Assembly: GCA_050700255.1 (NCBI GenBank)
Contig: JBOHGX010000061.1
Span: 1-21,052 of the forward strand
DNA length: 21,052 bases
Direction of reading: 5' to 3'
Source: GCA-003244245 sp050700255
GTDB taxonomy: Bacteria > Actinomycetota > Actinomycetes > Mycobacteriales > Pseudonocardiaceae
Shown: positions 7,883-14,829 of the stretch, piece after piece
How positions within the stretch are numbered: the stretch's first letter is position 1
How the letters are laid out: every line of letters begins with the position of its first letter
Notes under the pieces: generated by a model
The model's input: only the letters and a program-made list of their open reading frames with translations
What the model was told of the DNA's origin: nothing
Database searches by the model: none
Program-made: the position numbers and the translations under genes

Positions 7883-7920
7883 CCGCCGACGTACTTGTTC
7901 CCGCGGAGGCGGCATCATGA
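7879..7920 (+). pseudogene. 13-codon mini-ORF bridging cobM and cobJ, possible gene scar
   Basis: A GTG overlaps the cobM stop as GTGA. The frame MTADVLVPAEAAS then ends at a TGA that overlaps the cobJ start as ATGA. Both junctions have exactly the 4-bp overlaps seen between real genes of this operon, as if an intervening gene had been reduced to its first and last codons by an in-frame deletion. In other genomes cbiG-type genes often sit beside cobJ. That it is a scar rather than a functional coupling peptide is inference. Confidence 0.35.
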
Positions 7921-8663
7921 CCGGCAGGCTCACTGTCGTCGGGCTGGGACCGGGTGGGCCCGCGCACCGTACCCACGCCGCTGAGGATGCCGTCCGGGAT
8001 GCGCAGGTCGTCTTCGGGTACCACGCTTACCTGACCGCTTGCGCCGACCTCATCGGCCCGCACCAGAGCCTGATGCCGAGCGGGATCGGAGCCGAGTGGG
8101 CGCGCGCCGAGGATGCGGTACGTGTGGCGGCTGGCGGTGCGCGCGTGGCGCTGGTGTCCTCCGGTGACGCCGGTATCTACGGCATGGCGTCGCCGGCGTT
8201 GACCACCGCCGCCGCGCTACCTGCGCACCGCCGTCCCACGGTGCGAGTGGTGCCCGGCATCACAGCAGCTGTCGCGGGGGCAGCGCAGCTCGGAGCTCCC
8301 CTGGCCCGCGACTTCGCCTGCCTGACCCTGTCCGATGTGCTCGCCCCTTGGGATGCGGTGGAGACGCGGCTGCGCGCGGTGGCCGCCGCCGACCTGGTGC
8401 TCGCGCTGTACAACCCACGCTCGCGAGGGCGGTCCTGGCAACTGCACCGGGCTTGCGGTGTCCTTGCCGAGTACCGTCCCGGTGATACTCCGGTCGGTCT
8501 GGTCACGGACGCGGGGCGAGACGGCGAGCGCGTGGAGGTCACCACGTTGGCCAGGATGGATCCTGACACAGCCGGGATGCACACTGTGGTGATCGTCGGC
8601 GCTGCGGGCACCAGCCGGCTCGGTGATTGGCTGGTGACCGCCCGGTCACTGCTGGTCACATGA
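7917..8663 (+). CDS. cobJ: Precorrin-3B C17-methyltransferase
   Basis: S-adenosylmethionine-dependent ring-contraction methyltransferase (CobJ/CbiH) that methylates C17 and contracts the macrocycle. The 248-aa protein begins MTGRLTVVGLGPGG. It carries the CobJ-specific segments LVSSGDAGIYGMASP, VVPGITAAVAGAAQLGAPL, DFACLTLSD, LALYNPRSRGRSWQL and a late VVIVGAAGT strand. The ATG at 7917 is preferred over a frame extension back to 7764 because the glycine-rich SAM motif starts right after it, GGAGG lies upstream and the ATGA overlap links it to the preceding mini-ORF. Its own TGA overlaps the next ATG by 4 bp. There is no fused CbiG domain, unlike some actinobacterial CobJ proteins. Confidence 0.93.
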   Translation: MTGRLTVVGLGPGGPAHRTHAAEDAVRDAQVVFGYHAYLTACADLIGPHQSLMPSGIGAEWARAEDAVRVAAGGARVALVSSGDAGIYGMASPALTTAAALPAHRRPTVRVVPGITAAVAGAAQLGAPLARDFACLTLSDVLAPWDAVETRLRAVAAADLVLALYNPRSRGRSWQLHRACGVLAEYRPGDTPVGLVTDAGRDGERVEVTTLARMDPDTAGMHTVVIVGAAGTSRLGDWLVTARSLLVT

Positions 8664-9403
8664 CCGTGCATCTTGTGGGGGCCGGACCCGGTGACCCGCA
8701 GCTGCTCACCCGGCGCGGTGCCGCGCTGCTGGCCCGAGCCGAACATGTCGTCTACGACCGCCCGTCGATGGCCGACATCCTGGCACTGGCCCCGACCGCC
8801 ATCCAGCACTGCGTCGGCAAGCAGGGCGCCATCCCCGCCACACCACAGCACGAGATCAACAAGCTGCTGGTCCAGCTCGGCCGGACCGGGGCGTGCGTGG
8901 TGCGGCTCAAGGCCGGGGACCCCTTCGTGGTATCCCGGGGTGGCGAGGAGGCGGTGGCTCTGGCCTGCGCCGGGGTGAACGTCGACGTGGTACCCGGGGT
9001 GTCCGCCGCAGTAGCTGCACCGGCGGCGGCCGGGATCCCGGTGATGGTCCGCGAGCTGTCCCGCACGCTCACCGTGGTCGCCGGCAACGACGGCGTCGAC
9101 GAGGTGGACTGGGCTGCCATCGCCCGCCTGGGCGGCACCGTCGTGCTACTCACCGGACGGGCGGCACTGCGGCGGGTCGTCGCCGCGCTGCGCGCGGGCG
9201 GGATGCCCGGTGACACCCCGATCGCCGCGATCAGCGCCGCTACCCGGCCCGAGCAGCGCACGGTCCGCGGGACCCTGGGCAAGCCGCCGGACCAGCGGCT
9301 TGCCCCCCCGCTGACGGTGGTGATCGGCGACGTTGCGGGGTTGGACGTCGCCCGGTTTGATGTCACGGCCAGTGTCACCGGGACGAGCCGTGCACATCCC
9401 TGA
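8660..9403 (+). CDS. cobA: Second uroporphyrinogen-III C-methyltransferase-like protein (SUMT)
   Basis: A stand-alone 247-aa tetrapyrrole methylase of the SUMT group, starting MTVHLVGAGPGDPQLLTRRG. It keeps most SUMT landmarks: EINKLLVQLGRTGACVVRLK, AGDPF, RGGEEA, VVPGVSAAVAAPAAAGIPV. Several normally invariant positions differ: GGDPFVFGR reads AGDPFVVSR, and the PVTHR segment reads PVMVR. It may be the cobalamin-dedicated SUMT (precorrin-2 supply), with the CysG-type fusion at 4141-5352 serving siroheme. It could also be a diverged methylase with altered substrate. The start is fixed by the ATGA overlap with cobJ. Its 3' end overlaps cbiM by 14 bp. Confidence 0.82.
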   Translation: MTVHLVGAGPGDPQLLTRRGAALLARAEHVVYDRPSMADILALAPTAIQHCVGKQGAIPATPQHEINKLLVQLGRTGACVVRLKAGDPFVVSRGGEEAVALACAGVNVDVVPGVSAAVAAPAAAGIPVMVRELSRTLTVVAGNDGVDEVDWAAIARLGGTVVLLTGRAALRRVVAALRAGGMPGDTPIAAISAATRPEQRTVRGTLGKPPDQRLAPPLTVVIGDVAGLDVARFDVTASVTGTSRAHP

Positions 9404-10031
9404 CGGTTTCGTCTCCACGCCCGTCGCGGTCGCCGGTGCCGCAGTGGCTGTGGCCGGGCTGACGATCTGCGTGCGTCGCGCAGGACGAGACGGTACCGAG
9501 AAGCAGCTGCCGCTGGCCGGGCTCGTCGCGGCATTCTTCCTGGTCGTGGGCGCGCCGATCATTCCGGTCGCGGTGGGCACCAGCGGGCATCTGCTCGGGG
9601 GCACCCTCGCCGTGGCACTGCTCGGACCGTGGCTGGGACCGGTAGTGATCACTGTGGTCACGGTGGCCCAGGCGCTGTTCCTGGGCGATGGCGGGGTCTC
9701 CGCACTCGGTGTCAACGTGGTGAATCTGGCCCTGATGCCGGCCGCAGTGGGCTACCCGCTGCTGCTCGGGCTGCGCCGGGTGCTGCCCCGGCGACCCGCT
9801 GGACTGACCGTGGCCGCCGGCGTCGCAGCGGTGGTGTCGGTGCTCGCCGCGGCAGTGCTGTTCACCGTGGAATACGCACTAGGCGGTGCTGTGGGAGTGC
9901 CGCTGCACACCGTCGCCGGGTCGGTGATCGGGGTTTACGCGTTGGTGGCGGTGTTCGAGGGGTTGGTCACCGCCGTGGTGGTGCGCTGCCTGCTGGTGCT
10001 GCGCGCTGACCTTGTACGGGTGGCTCCATGA
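9390..10031 (+). CDS. cbiM: Cobalt ECF transporter substrate-capture protein CbiM
   Basis: Integral membrane S-component that binds Co2+ for import. The GTG at 9390 gives the diagnostic N-terminus MHIPDGF, in which the free amino group and His2 form the metal site; this decides the start against the longer frame from 9333. A second conserved His lies in GTSGHLLGGTLA. About six hydrophobic helices are visible across 213 aa. The gene overlaps the SUMT gene upstream and overlaps cbiQ by 4 bp (ATGA). No separate cbiN is present between cbiM and cbiQ, so this is a CbiMQO-type system lacking the auxiliary CbiN. Confidence 0.92.
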   Translation: MHIPDGFVSTPVAVAGAAVAVAGLTICVRRAGRDGTEKQLPLAGLVAAFFLVVGAPIIPVAVGTSGHLLGGTLAVALLGPWLGPVVITVVTVAQALFLGDGGVSALGVNVVNLALMPAAVGYPLLLGLRRVLPRRPAGLTVAAGVAAVVSVLAAAVLFTVEYALGGAVGVPLHTVAGSVIGVYALVAVFEGLVTAVVVRCLLVLRADLVRVAP

Positions 10032-10789
10032 GTGCGACGCACGAGCCCGGCACGCAACTGCTCGTCCTCGCCGACACCCCGGTGCACCGGATGGCACCGC
10101 AGTGCAAGGTCGCCGCCACCGCTCTGTTCGTGCTGGCCGTAGCAGCGACTCCAGCCGGCACGTACTGGCCGTACCTGTGGTATCTGCTGCTGCTGTCCAC
10201 GGTCGCCGCGGTGGCTGCCCTGCCGCCGCTGATCCTGCTGCGGCGGTTGCTGGTCGAGGTGCCGTTCCTGCTGTTCGTGCTGGCTCTGCCGCTTCTGGGC
10301 GCTCCCCCGCAAATGACACTGCTCGGGGTGGACCTGTCGGTGCCTGGGCTGCACGCCGCGGCGGCTATCGCGCTGAAGGCAACGTTCGGGCTGCTCACCA
10401 CCGGGATCCTGGCTGCGACCACGCCACTGCCGGAGATCATCACCGGGCTGGAGCGGTTACGGGTGCCTCGGGTGTTCACCGCGGTCGCGGCATTCATGGT
10501 GCGCTACACCGACGTGCTGCTCGGTGAGCTGGGCAGGATGCGCACCGCTGCGGCCTGCCGGGGCGGGAATCCACGCTGGCTCTGGCAGATCCGCGATGTG
10601 GCGGCCGGGCTCGGCGCGCTGGTGGTCCGCAGCTTCGAGCGTGGCGAACGGGTATATCTCGCGATGGCTTCTCGCGGCTACACCGGGGCGCTGCCGTCCG
10701 CGCTGACCGGTGCTGCGGCGTCTCGCCTGGCGTGGGCGGCAGCGCTTGCACTACCGCTGTTGGCTGTGACAGGGACGATCCTCGCGTGA
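10028..10789 (+). CDS. cbiQ: Cobalt ECF transporter T-component CbiQ
   Basis: A 253-aa membrane protein that couples the CbiO ATPase to CbiM. After a cytoplasmic N-terminus (TPVHRMAPQCKVAATALFVL, typical of CbiQ) there are several hydrophobic helices. The family's two cytoplasmic Ala-Arg-Gly coupling motifs follow as AAACRGG and MASRGYTG, which insert into grooves of the ATPases. The last helix (RLAWAAALALPLLAVTGTI) ends at the C-terminus. The start overlaps the cbiM stop (ATGA) and the stop overlaps the following GTG (GTGA), so stoichiometric translation with the CbiX-CbiO fusion is likely. Confidence 0.92.
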   Translation: MSATHEPGTQLLVLADTPVHRMAPQCKVAATALFVLAVAATPAGTYWPYLWYLLLLSTVAAVAALPPLILLRRLLVEVPFLLFVLALPLLGAPPQMTLLGVDLSVPGLHAAAAIALKATFGLLTTGILAATTPLPEIITGLERLRVPRVFTAVAAFMVRYTDVLLGELGRMRTAAACRGGNPRWLWQIRDVAAGLGALVVRSFERGERVYLAMASRGYTGALPSALTGAAASRLAWAAALALPLLAVTGTILA

Positions 10790-12534
10790 GCGAGACCTGC
10801 TCGCAGGGTCGAGCCATCAGCACCGAGACCTGCTCGCAGGGTCGAGCCATCAGGCCAGCGATGCTCGTCGTAGGGCACGGCAGCCGCGACGCCGACGGGG
10901 TGGACGAGTTCTGGGCGCTGGCCGAGACCATCCGTGCCGTCGGTGGTGACCTGATGACCGGTTTTGGTTTCATCGAGCTGGCGTCGCCCACCGTCGACGA
11001 GGCCATCGACGAGCTGGTGGCCCGCGGCGCCACAGAGATCGTCAGCGTGCCGCTGGTGCTGTTGTCCGCCGGGCACCTGAAAAACGATGGCCCCGCCGCA
11101 CTGGCTCGGGCTCGGGGACGGCACCCGCGAGTGCACTTCGCCTTGGCCCGCGACCTGGGTATTGAGCCGAACGTCCTGGAGGTGGCTGCGGATCGGATCC
11201 GGGACGCGGCCGGCGACGCAGACCCGGAGAAGCTGGGAGTGGCGCTGATCGGGCGTGGATCCAGCGATCCGGACGCCTGCGCCGACCTGTGGAAGGTCAG
11301 CCGGTTGCTCGCCGACGGTCGCGGGTTGGGCACCGTCGAGCCCGGGTTCGTCTCGGTCGCGATGCCGTCGGTACCCGCGGCGCTGGAACGGCTGCGGCTG
11401 CTCGGTGCGGGGACCGCCGTGGTCGCTCCGTTTTTCTTGTTCCCCGGGGTGCTGCGGGACCGGATCTACGCTGAGGCCGCCCAATGGGACCAGGACCACC
11501 CCGACGTCGAGGTCCGCAACGCCGGTCACCTGGGACCCGACTCGCGGCTGGCCCGGTTGGTACTGCAGCGCTACCGGGAGGCCCGTGACGGCGACGTGCG
11601 GATGAACTGCGACCTGTGTGCTTACCGGGTTCAGCTGCCCGGATACGAGTCCAAAGTGGGCATGCCGATCTCGCTGACCCCGCATGGCGACGGGCCACCC
11701 GCCGGTCGGCGGCGGGCCCGCCGGGCCACCCGCGCGCCCGCTCCTGCGCCGCAGATCCGTCGCGGGCGTTTCGCCGGCTCGTCGCGACCGCATGGCGGCT
11801 TTGCGGCGATCGAGGTGCAAGACCTTGATTTCACTTATCCGGACGGCCGGCTGGCGCTGTCCGGGGTGTCGATGCACGTCGAGCCCGGGGAGCGGGTCGC
11901 CCTACTCGGTCCTAACGGTGCAGGCAAGACGTCGCTGGTGCTGCAGCTCAACGGGGTGCTCACGCCGTCGGCGGGCTCGGTCTCCATTGGCGGCCTGCAA
12001 GTGGGCCGGCGAAGCCTGACCGAAGTCCGCAGGCGGGTCGGCGTGGTTTTCCAGGATCCGGATGACCAGCTGTTCAGCCCCACCGTCGGGCGTGATGTCG
12101 CCTTTGGGCCCGCGCATCTGGGACTGTCCGGTGACGAGCTGGCGGCCCGGGTCAACGAGGCGCTGACCTATGTCGGTCTGGCAGATGCTGCCGATCGGCC
12201 ACCGCACCGGCTGTCGCTGGGCGAGCGGCGGCGTGCCGCAGTAGCCACGGTGCTGGCAATGCATCCCGAGGTGCTGGTGCTCGACGAGCCCACCGCCAAT
12301 CTCGATCCGGCGGCCCGGCGCGAGTTCGCTGATTTGATCAAGCGGCTCGGGATGACGACGCTGCTGGTCACTCACGACCTGCCCTACGCCCTGGAGCTGT
12401 GCCCGCGCGCGCTGGTGATCGACCACGGGCAGATCGTCGCCGACGGGCCCACCCGGGAATTGCTCGCCGACACCGGTTTCATGAGCGCGCACCGGCTGGA
12501 GCTCCCCGCCGGTTTCAATCCGCTGGGAGCCTGA
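10786..12534 (+). CDS. cbiX-cbiO: Fusion of sirohydrochlorin cobaltochelatase (CbiX) and cobalt-transport ATPase (CbiO)
   Basis: One uninterrupted 582-aa frame joining two usually separate proteins. Residues 1-25 are a doubled Cys-containing peptide encoded by a tandem DNA repeat. Residues 26-290 are a long-form CbiX: MLVVGHGSRD with catalytic-type His31, SAGHLKNDG, a second half LIGRGSSDPDA, and the actinobacterial C-terminal MNCDLCAYR (Cys275, Cys278) ending in KVGMP. A Pro/Arg-rich linker (about 291-341) leads to a CbiO ABC ATPase: Walker A GPNGAGKTS (375-383), Q-loop VVFQDPDDQLFS, signature LSLGE (476-480, not LSGGQ), Walker B LVLDEP (about 497) and H-switch His530. The GTG at 10786 overlaps the cbiQ stop; an alternative CbiX start is the ATG at 10861. 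The fusion would tether cobalt insertion to the importer on the cytoplasmic membrane face. A sequencing-created fusion cannot be excluded, but no stop or frame change is seen. Confidence 0.9.
   Translation: MSETCSQGRAISTETCSQGRAIRPAMLVVGHGSRDADGVDEFWALAETIRAVGGDLMTGFGFIELASPTVDEAIDELVARGATEIVSVPLVLLSAGHLKNDGPAALARARGRHPRVHFALARDLGIEPNVLEVAADRIRDAAGDADPEKLGVALIGRGSSDPDACADLWKVSRLLADGRGLGTVEPGFVSVAMPSVPAALERLRLLGAGTAVVAPFFLFPGVLRDRIYAEAAQWDQDHPDVEVRNAGHLGPDSRLARLVLQRYREARDGDVRMNCDLCAYRVQLPGYESKVGMPISLTPHGDGPPAGRRRARRATRAPAPAPQIRRGRFAGSSRPHGGFAAIEVQDLDFTYPDGRLALSGVSMHVEPGERVALLGPNGAGKTSLVLQLNGVLTPSAGSVSIGGLQVGRRSLTEVRRRVGVVFQDPDDQLFSPTVGRDVAFGPAHLGLSGDELAARVNEALTYVGLADAADRPPHRLSLGERRRAAVATVLAMHPEVLVLDEPTANLDPAARREFADLIKRLGMTTLLVTHDLPYALELCPRALVIDHGQIVADGPTRELLADTGFMSAHRLELPAGFNPLGA
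10790..10853. repeat. Perfect 30-bp tandem direct repeat at the 5' end of cbiX-cbiO
   Basis: Two identical 30-bp units (10791-10820 and 10824-10853) are separated by 3 bp, giving a 33-bp period that keeps the frame. Each unit contains CCTGCTCGCAGG, an inverted repeat with a 2-base centre, and encodes ETCSQGRAI. A third, 25/27-matching copy occurs at 19650-19676 at the start of cobE-ferredoxin. It is probably a dispersed genomic repeat. Confidence 0.9.
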
Positions 12535-12619
12535 TGCACCGTCGCTGCCTGGCCCGCGGAGCGGATGCGGGGCGGGGATCTTTGGCGCTGATGACCGTCA
12601 GGGACCTCGGCGACTCGGT

Positions 12620-13045
12620 GTGACGTAACCTCGGGCCTGCCGCGGCTTTGTTGCTGCCCAGCTTTCGGGCGTATGCGACCACCTTCTCCACCCGCTCGCG
12701 ACGCAGTCGCTCGTAGGCCGCGAAGGCGCTGGGTGCATCTGGCAGATCCCGCGGGCGGTGCGTCCATCGCCTGCGAGGACGCGATGGTGCTCGCCAAGTG
12801 GCCGCGTCACCGATCGGTACCACCGGACCGCGGGACCAGACCGGGCTGCTTCACACAGACGCTGACCGTGCCGTCGAGCAGCAGCACCCCGTTAGCCACC
12901 TCACCGAGTCGCTTGCCGGAGCCCGCCACATGACCATCCGGGGCATCGGGTGGCCATCGGCCCGGCTGGCCAGGTCAACGTTGACGGCGCGAAGCGCATC
13001 CAGACCGTTCGATGCGGTGTTCAGGAAGAAGCCGACTCGTCAGCA
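12620..13045 (-). pseudogene. Remnant of an FAD-dependent monooxygenase, middle deleted
   Basis: On the minus strand, pieces of an aromatic-ring-hydroxylase-type flavoprotein appear in order but in different frames. Near 13040-12935 the frame reads GFFLNTASNGLDALRAV. Near 12930-12830 another frame reads GSGKRLGEVANGVLLLDGTV. Near 12823-12640 come IGDAA (the flavin-binding GD motif) and the C-terminal helix AFAAYERLRRERVEKVVAYA, then RKLGSNKAAAGP. The N-terminal GxGxxG part and roughly the central substrate domain are missing, and at least two frame changes separate the blocks. The gene is dead. No intact oxidoreductase is encoded here. The 12535-12620 interval before it holds nothing I recognise. 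Confidence 0.65.
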
Positions 13046-13585
13046 GGGACGTCAACCGCACGCAGAGGTCTGGACACGGCCCTGGCAGCCGGTGTCGCAT
13101 GCAGCCTGGGCGCGGTCCTCTACGTCCGCCTCACCTCCTCGCTGGCCGCGGCGGGGCGCTGGGACGAGGCCGAGGCGATGGCGATCGAAGGGCTGGAGCT
13201 CGACGCATCGGCGACTTGCGCCGCCGCCTTGCACGCCGTAAGAGCCGAGATCGCGCTGGCGCGCGGTGATCTCGACGGTGCCCCGCGGGGACTTGTCCGA
13301 CGGGCTTCGCCTGATCGGCGGACCGCACGACGTGACGCCGTGGACACCGATGGTGGCGCGGCAACAAGCCGAGCTCGCGCTGCGAGACAACCGGATCTCC
13401 GACGCGCGTCAGGCCGCCGTCGACGGGTTGCGGACAGCCGAAAAACTCGGTGAGCCATCGCAGATCTGGGCGATCCTGACCACCGGAGCGGGGGTGGAGA
13501 GCCAAGCGCGCCTGCACGGGCGAGGCCGCCGCCACCGCCCATCGACTCCGCTTGTTCGACTCCGACGCGGCACCCTGATCATCCG
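13045..13585 (+). pseudogene. Remnant of a large LuxR-family (ATPase/TPR) transcriptional regulator
   Basis: Two plus-strand frames together give the helical repeat region typical of large LuxR/MalT-like regulators: GLDTALAAGVACSLGAVLYV, then SLAAAGRWDEAEAMAIEGLE and ALHAVRAEIALARGDLDGA. After a frame change near 13275 it continues with LIGGPHDVTPWTPMVARQQA, ELALRDNRISDARQAAVDGL and GEPSQIWAIL. The N-terminal ATPase part and the C-terminal HTH are absent, and the reading dissolves after about 13530. It is therefore a non-functional internal fragment. Composition is like the host, so it is probably a decayed native gene. The family call rests on pattern similarity of the repeat region. Confidence 0.55.
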
Positions 13586-13593
13586 CTCAGACA

Positions 13594-13983
13594 TTACGTC
13601 GCGGCGAGCGCCGCGATCCGGACGGCGAACGCGCCGAGATCGTCCAGACCACCGCCCCGCACGGCCCGGGCGAGCCGGTCGTCATCCACCTCGGCGTAGA
13701 GGTGCACGATCAGGTTCCGGGCGCCGGCCAGCGCCACCATCCGGTCCGCGAGATCGTCGTCGAGCACCCCGACCTCGGCCAGCACCCGGAAGGCATCCCC
13801 ATAATCGCGCGGCACCCGATGGCCGTTGGCGGCGATCACGTGGTTGGCCAGGTCGATGCAGATCTGCGCGGCCGTCTGCACCAGATGGCGACGGCGGTAG
13901 GGGTCCGGGTCGTCCACGGCCAGCAGCGACCGGTACCGCTCGAGCATGGTCAGCAGTCGGCGGACCCGGTCTGAGTCGACCAT
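13594..13983 (-). CDS. hepT: HepT-like toxin (DUF86 / HEPN domain)
   Basis: Toxin half of an MntA/HepT type toxin-antitoxin pair: a HEPN-fold RNase. The 129-aa helical protein has the HEPN active-site motif RNLIVHLY, i.e. Arg89-X4-His94-X-Tyr96. In the studied MntA/HepT systems this Tyr is the residue adenylylated by the antitoxin. The ATG at 13983 overlaps the mntA stop by one base (TGATG), so the genes are co-translated with the antitoxin first. Both catalytic residues are intact. The pair lies between two pseudogenes. Confidence 0.88.
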   Translation of the reverse strand: MVDSDRVRRLLTMLERYRSLLAVDDPDPYRRRHLVQTAAQICIDLANHVIAANGHRVPRDYGDAFRVLAEVGVLDDDLADRMVALAGARNLIVHLYAEVDDDRLARAVRGGGLDDLGAFAVRIAALAAT

Positions 13984-14381
13984 CAGCGCAGTCCCGAGGC
14001 CGCGACCCGCCGCAGGTAGGCCCGGGTGGTGTCACGGACCACGGGACGGAACTCGATCCAGCGCAACCGGGCGTCGACCTCGAACCGGACCCGGCGGGCC
14101 TCGTCGCCGGAGAACAACCGGCGACCCCGCTCGGCGACCCGGCCGCGCAGCTCGAGGTCGGCCCGATCCAGATCGACAACGTCGACCGCGGTGCCCAGAA
14201 CGGCCGCTAGGTCGGCGCCCAACCGCACCGTCGCGTCGAGCGCTGGATCGGGCGAGGCGAACAGCACGGCGACGTCGTGGTCGCTCGCCGGCCCGGCCGT
14301 CCCCTCGGCCCGGGAGCCGAACAGGTAGGCCACGGCGACGTCGTGCGAGACTAACACCTCAGCCAGATCCGGCTGCCCCAT
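13983..14381 (-). CDS. mntA: MntA-like minimal nucleotidyltransferase antitoxin
   Basis: A 132-aa protein of the DNA polymerase beta-like MNT family. The signature GSX10DXD is complete: Gly22-Ser23 (FGSRAEGTAG) and Asp34/Asp36 (SDHDVAVLF). A third acidic residue is expected at Asp67 in TAVDVVDLD. In characterised pairs MntA neutralises HepT by adding AMP groups to the Tyr of the RX4HXY motif, which is present in the downstream protein. The C-terminal third (LRWIEFRPVVRDTTRAYLRR) is helical and typical of the family. The ATG at 14381 is the natural start; no strong ribosome binding site is visible. Its upstream end abuts the response regulator remnant. Confidence 0.88.
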   Translation of the reverse strand: MGQPDLAEVLVSHDVAVAYLFGSRAEGTAGPASDHDVAVLFASPDPALDATVRLGADLAAVLGTAVDVVDLDRADLELRGRVAERGRRLFSGDEARRVRFEVDARLRWIEFRPVVRDTTRAYLRRVAASGLR

Positions 14382-14421
14382 GTGGACATGGTGCCATCCT
14401 CGCCCGGACGATCCGGGGCCA

Positions 14422-14818
14422 CTACAGCCATCCGTTGTCGTGGGCTGTGCGGATCGCCTCCGCCCGGCTCGCGACGCCGAGCTTGGTGACCACTGCGGCC
14501 AGGTAGTTGCGCACCGTGCCCGACGACAGGTGCGTGCGTCAAGCGATCACGGCGACGGGTGTGTCGTGGTCGGCCGGCCGCAGTACCTCCAGCTCACGTG
14601 GCGTCAGCGGGCACTCCGGCGCGGTCAATGCGTCCGCCGCCAGTGCCGGGTCGACGTACCTACTGCCAGCGTGCACCCGGCGGATCACGTCGGCCAGCGC
14701 GCCGCCGGGGAACCCTTGGGCAGGAAGCCCTTGGCGCCGGCCGCGAGCGCCCGCTGCAGGTGCGGCGGGCGGCCGCGCCCAGTCAGGATCACCACCGTTA
14801 GGTCCAAGCGGGTTCCCG
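14422..14818 (-). pseudogene. Response regulator (NarL/LuxR type) remnant with frameshift and internal stop
   Basis: Minus-strand homology begins inside a receiver domain (DLTVVILTGRGRPPHLQRAL, AAGAKGFLPKG: strand 4 to the conserved Lys of strand 5). It changes frame near 14715 (GGALADVIRRVHAGSRYVDP) and continues into LTPRELEVL and the DNA-recognition part THLSSGTVRNYLAAVVTKLG, ending NGWL then TAG at 14424-14422. An in-frame TGA at 14538-14536 splits the HTH just before THLSSGTVRN. The first half of the receiver with the phosphorylated Asp is missing; unrelated sequence starts at about 14820. Three independent lesions make this a clear pseudogene. No partner kinase is in the window. Confidence 0.8.
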
Positions 14819-14829
14819 GGATTTCCCCC

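Noticed and set aside
10791..10853. CRISPR array
   Set aside because: Only two 30-bp units with a 3-bp gap, in frame within a coding sequence; no spacers and no cas genes.
10678..11877. Long open frame of 399 codons on the minus strand opposite cbiX-cbiO
   Set aside because: It is a GC-bias shadow: Gln/Arg/His-rich low-complexity translation without domains, exactly opposite well-supported genes.
12534..12623. 29-codon ATG frame directly after the cbiX-cbiO stop (TGATG junction)
   Set aside because: The translation (MHRRCLARGADAGRG...) is Arg/Ala-rich, lacks a ribosome site and family resemblance, and runs into pseudogene DNA.
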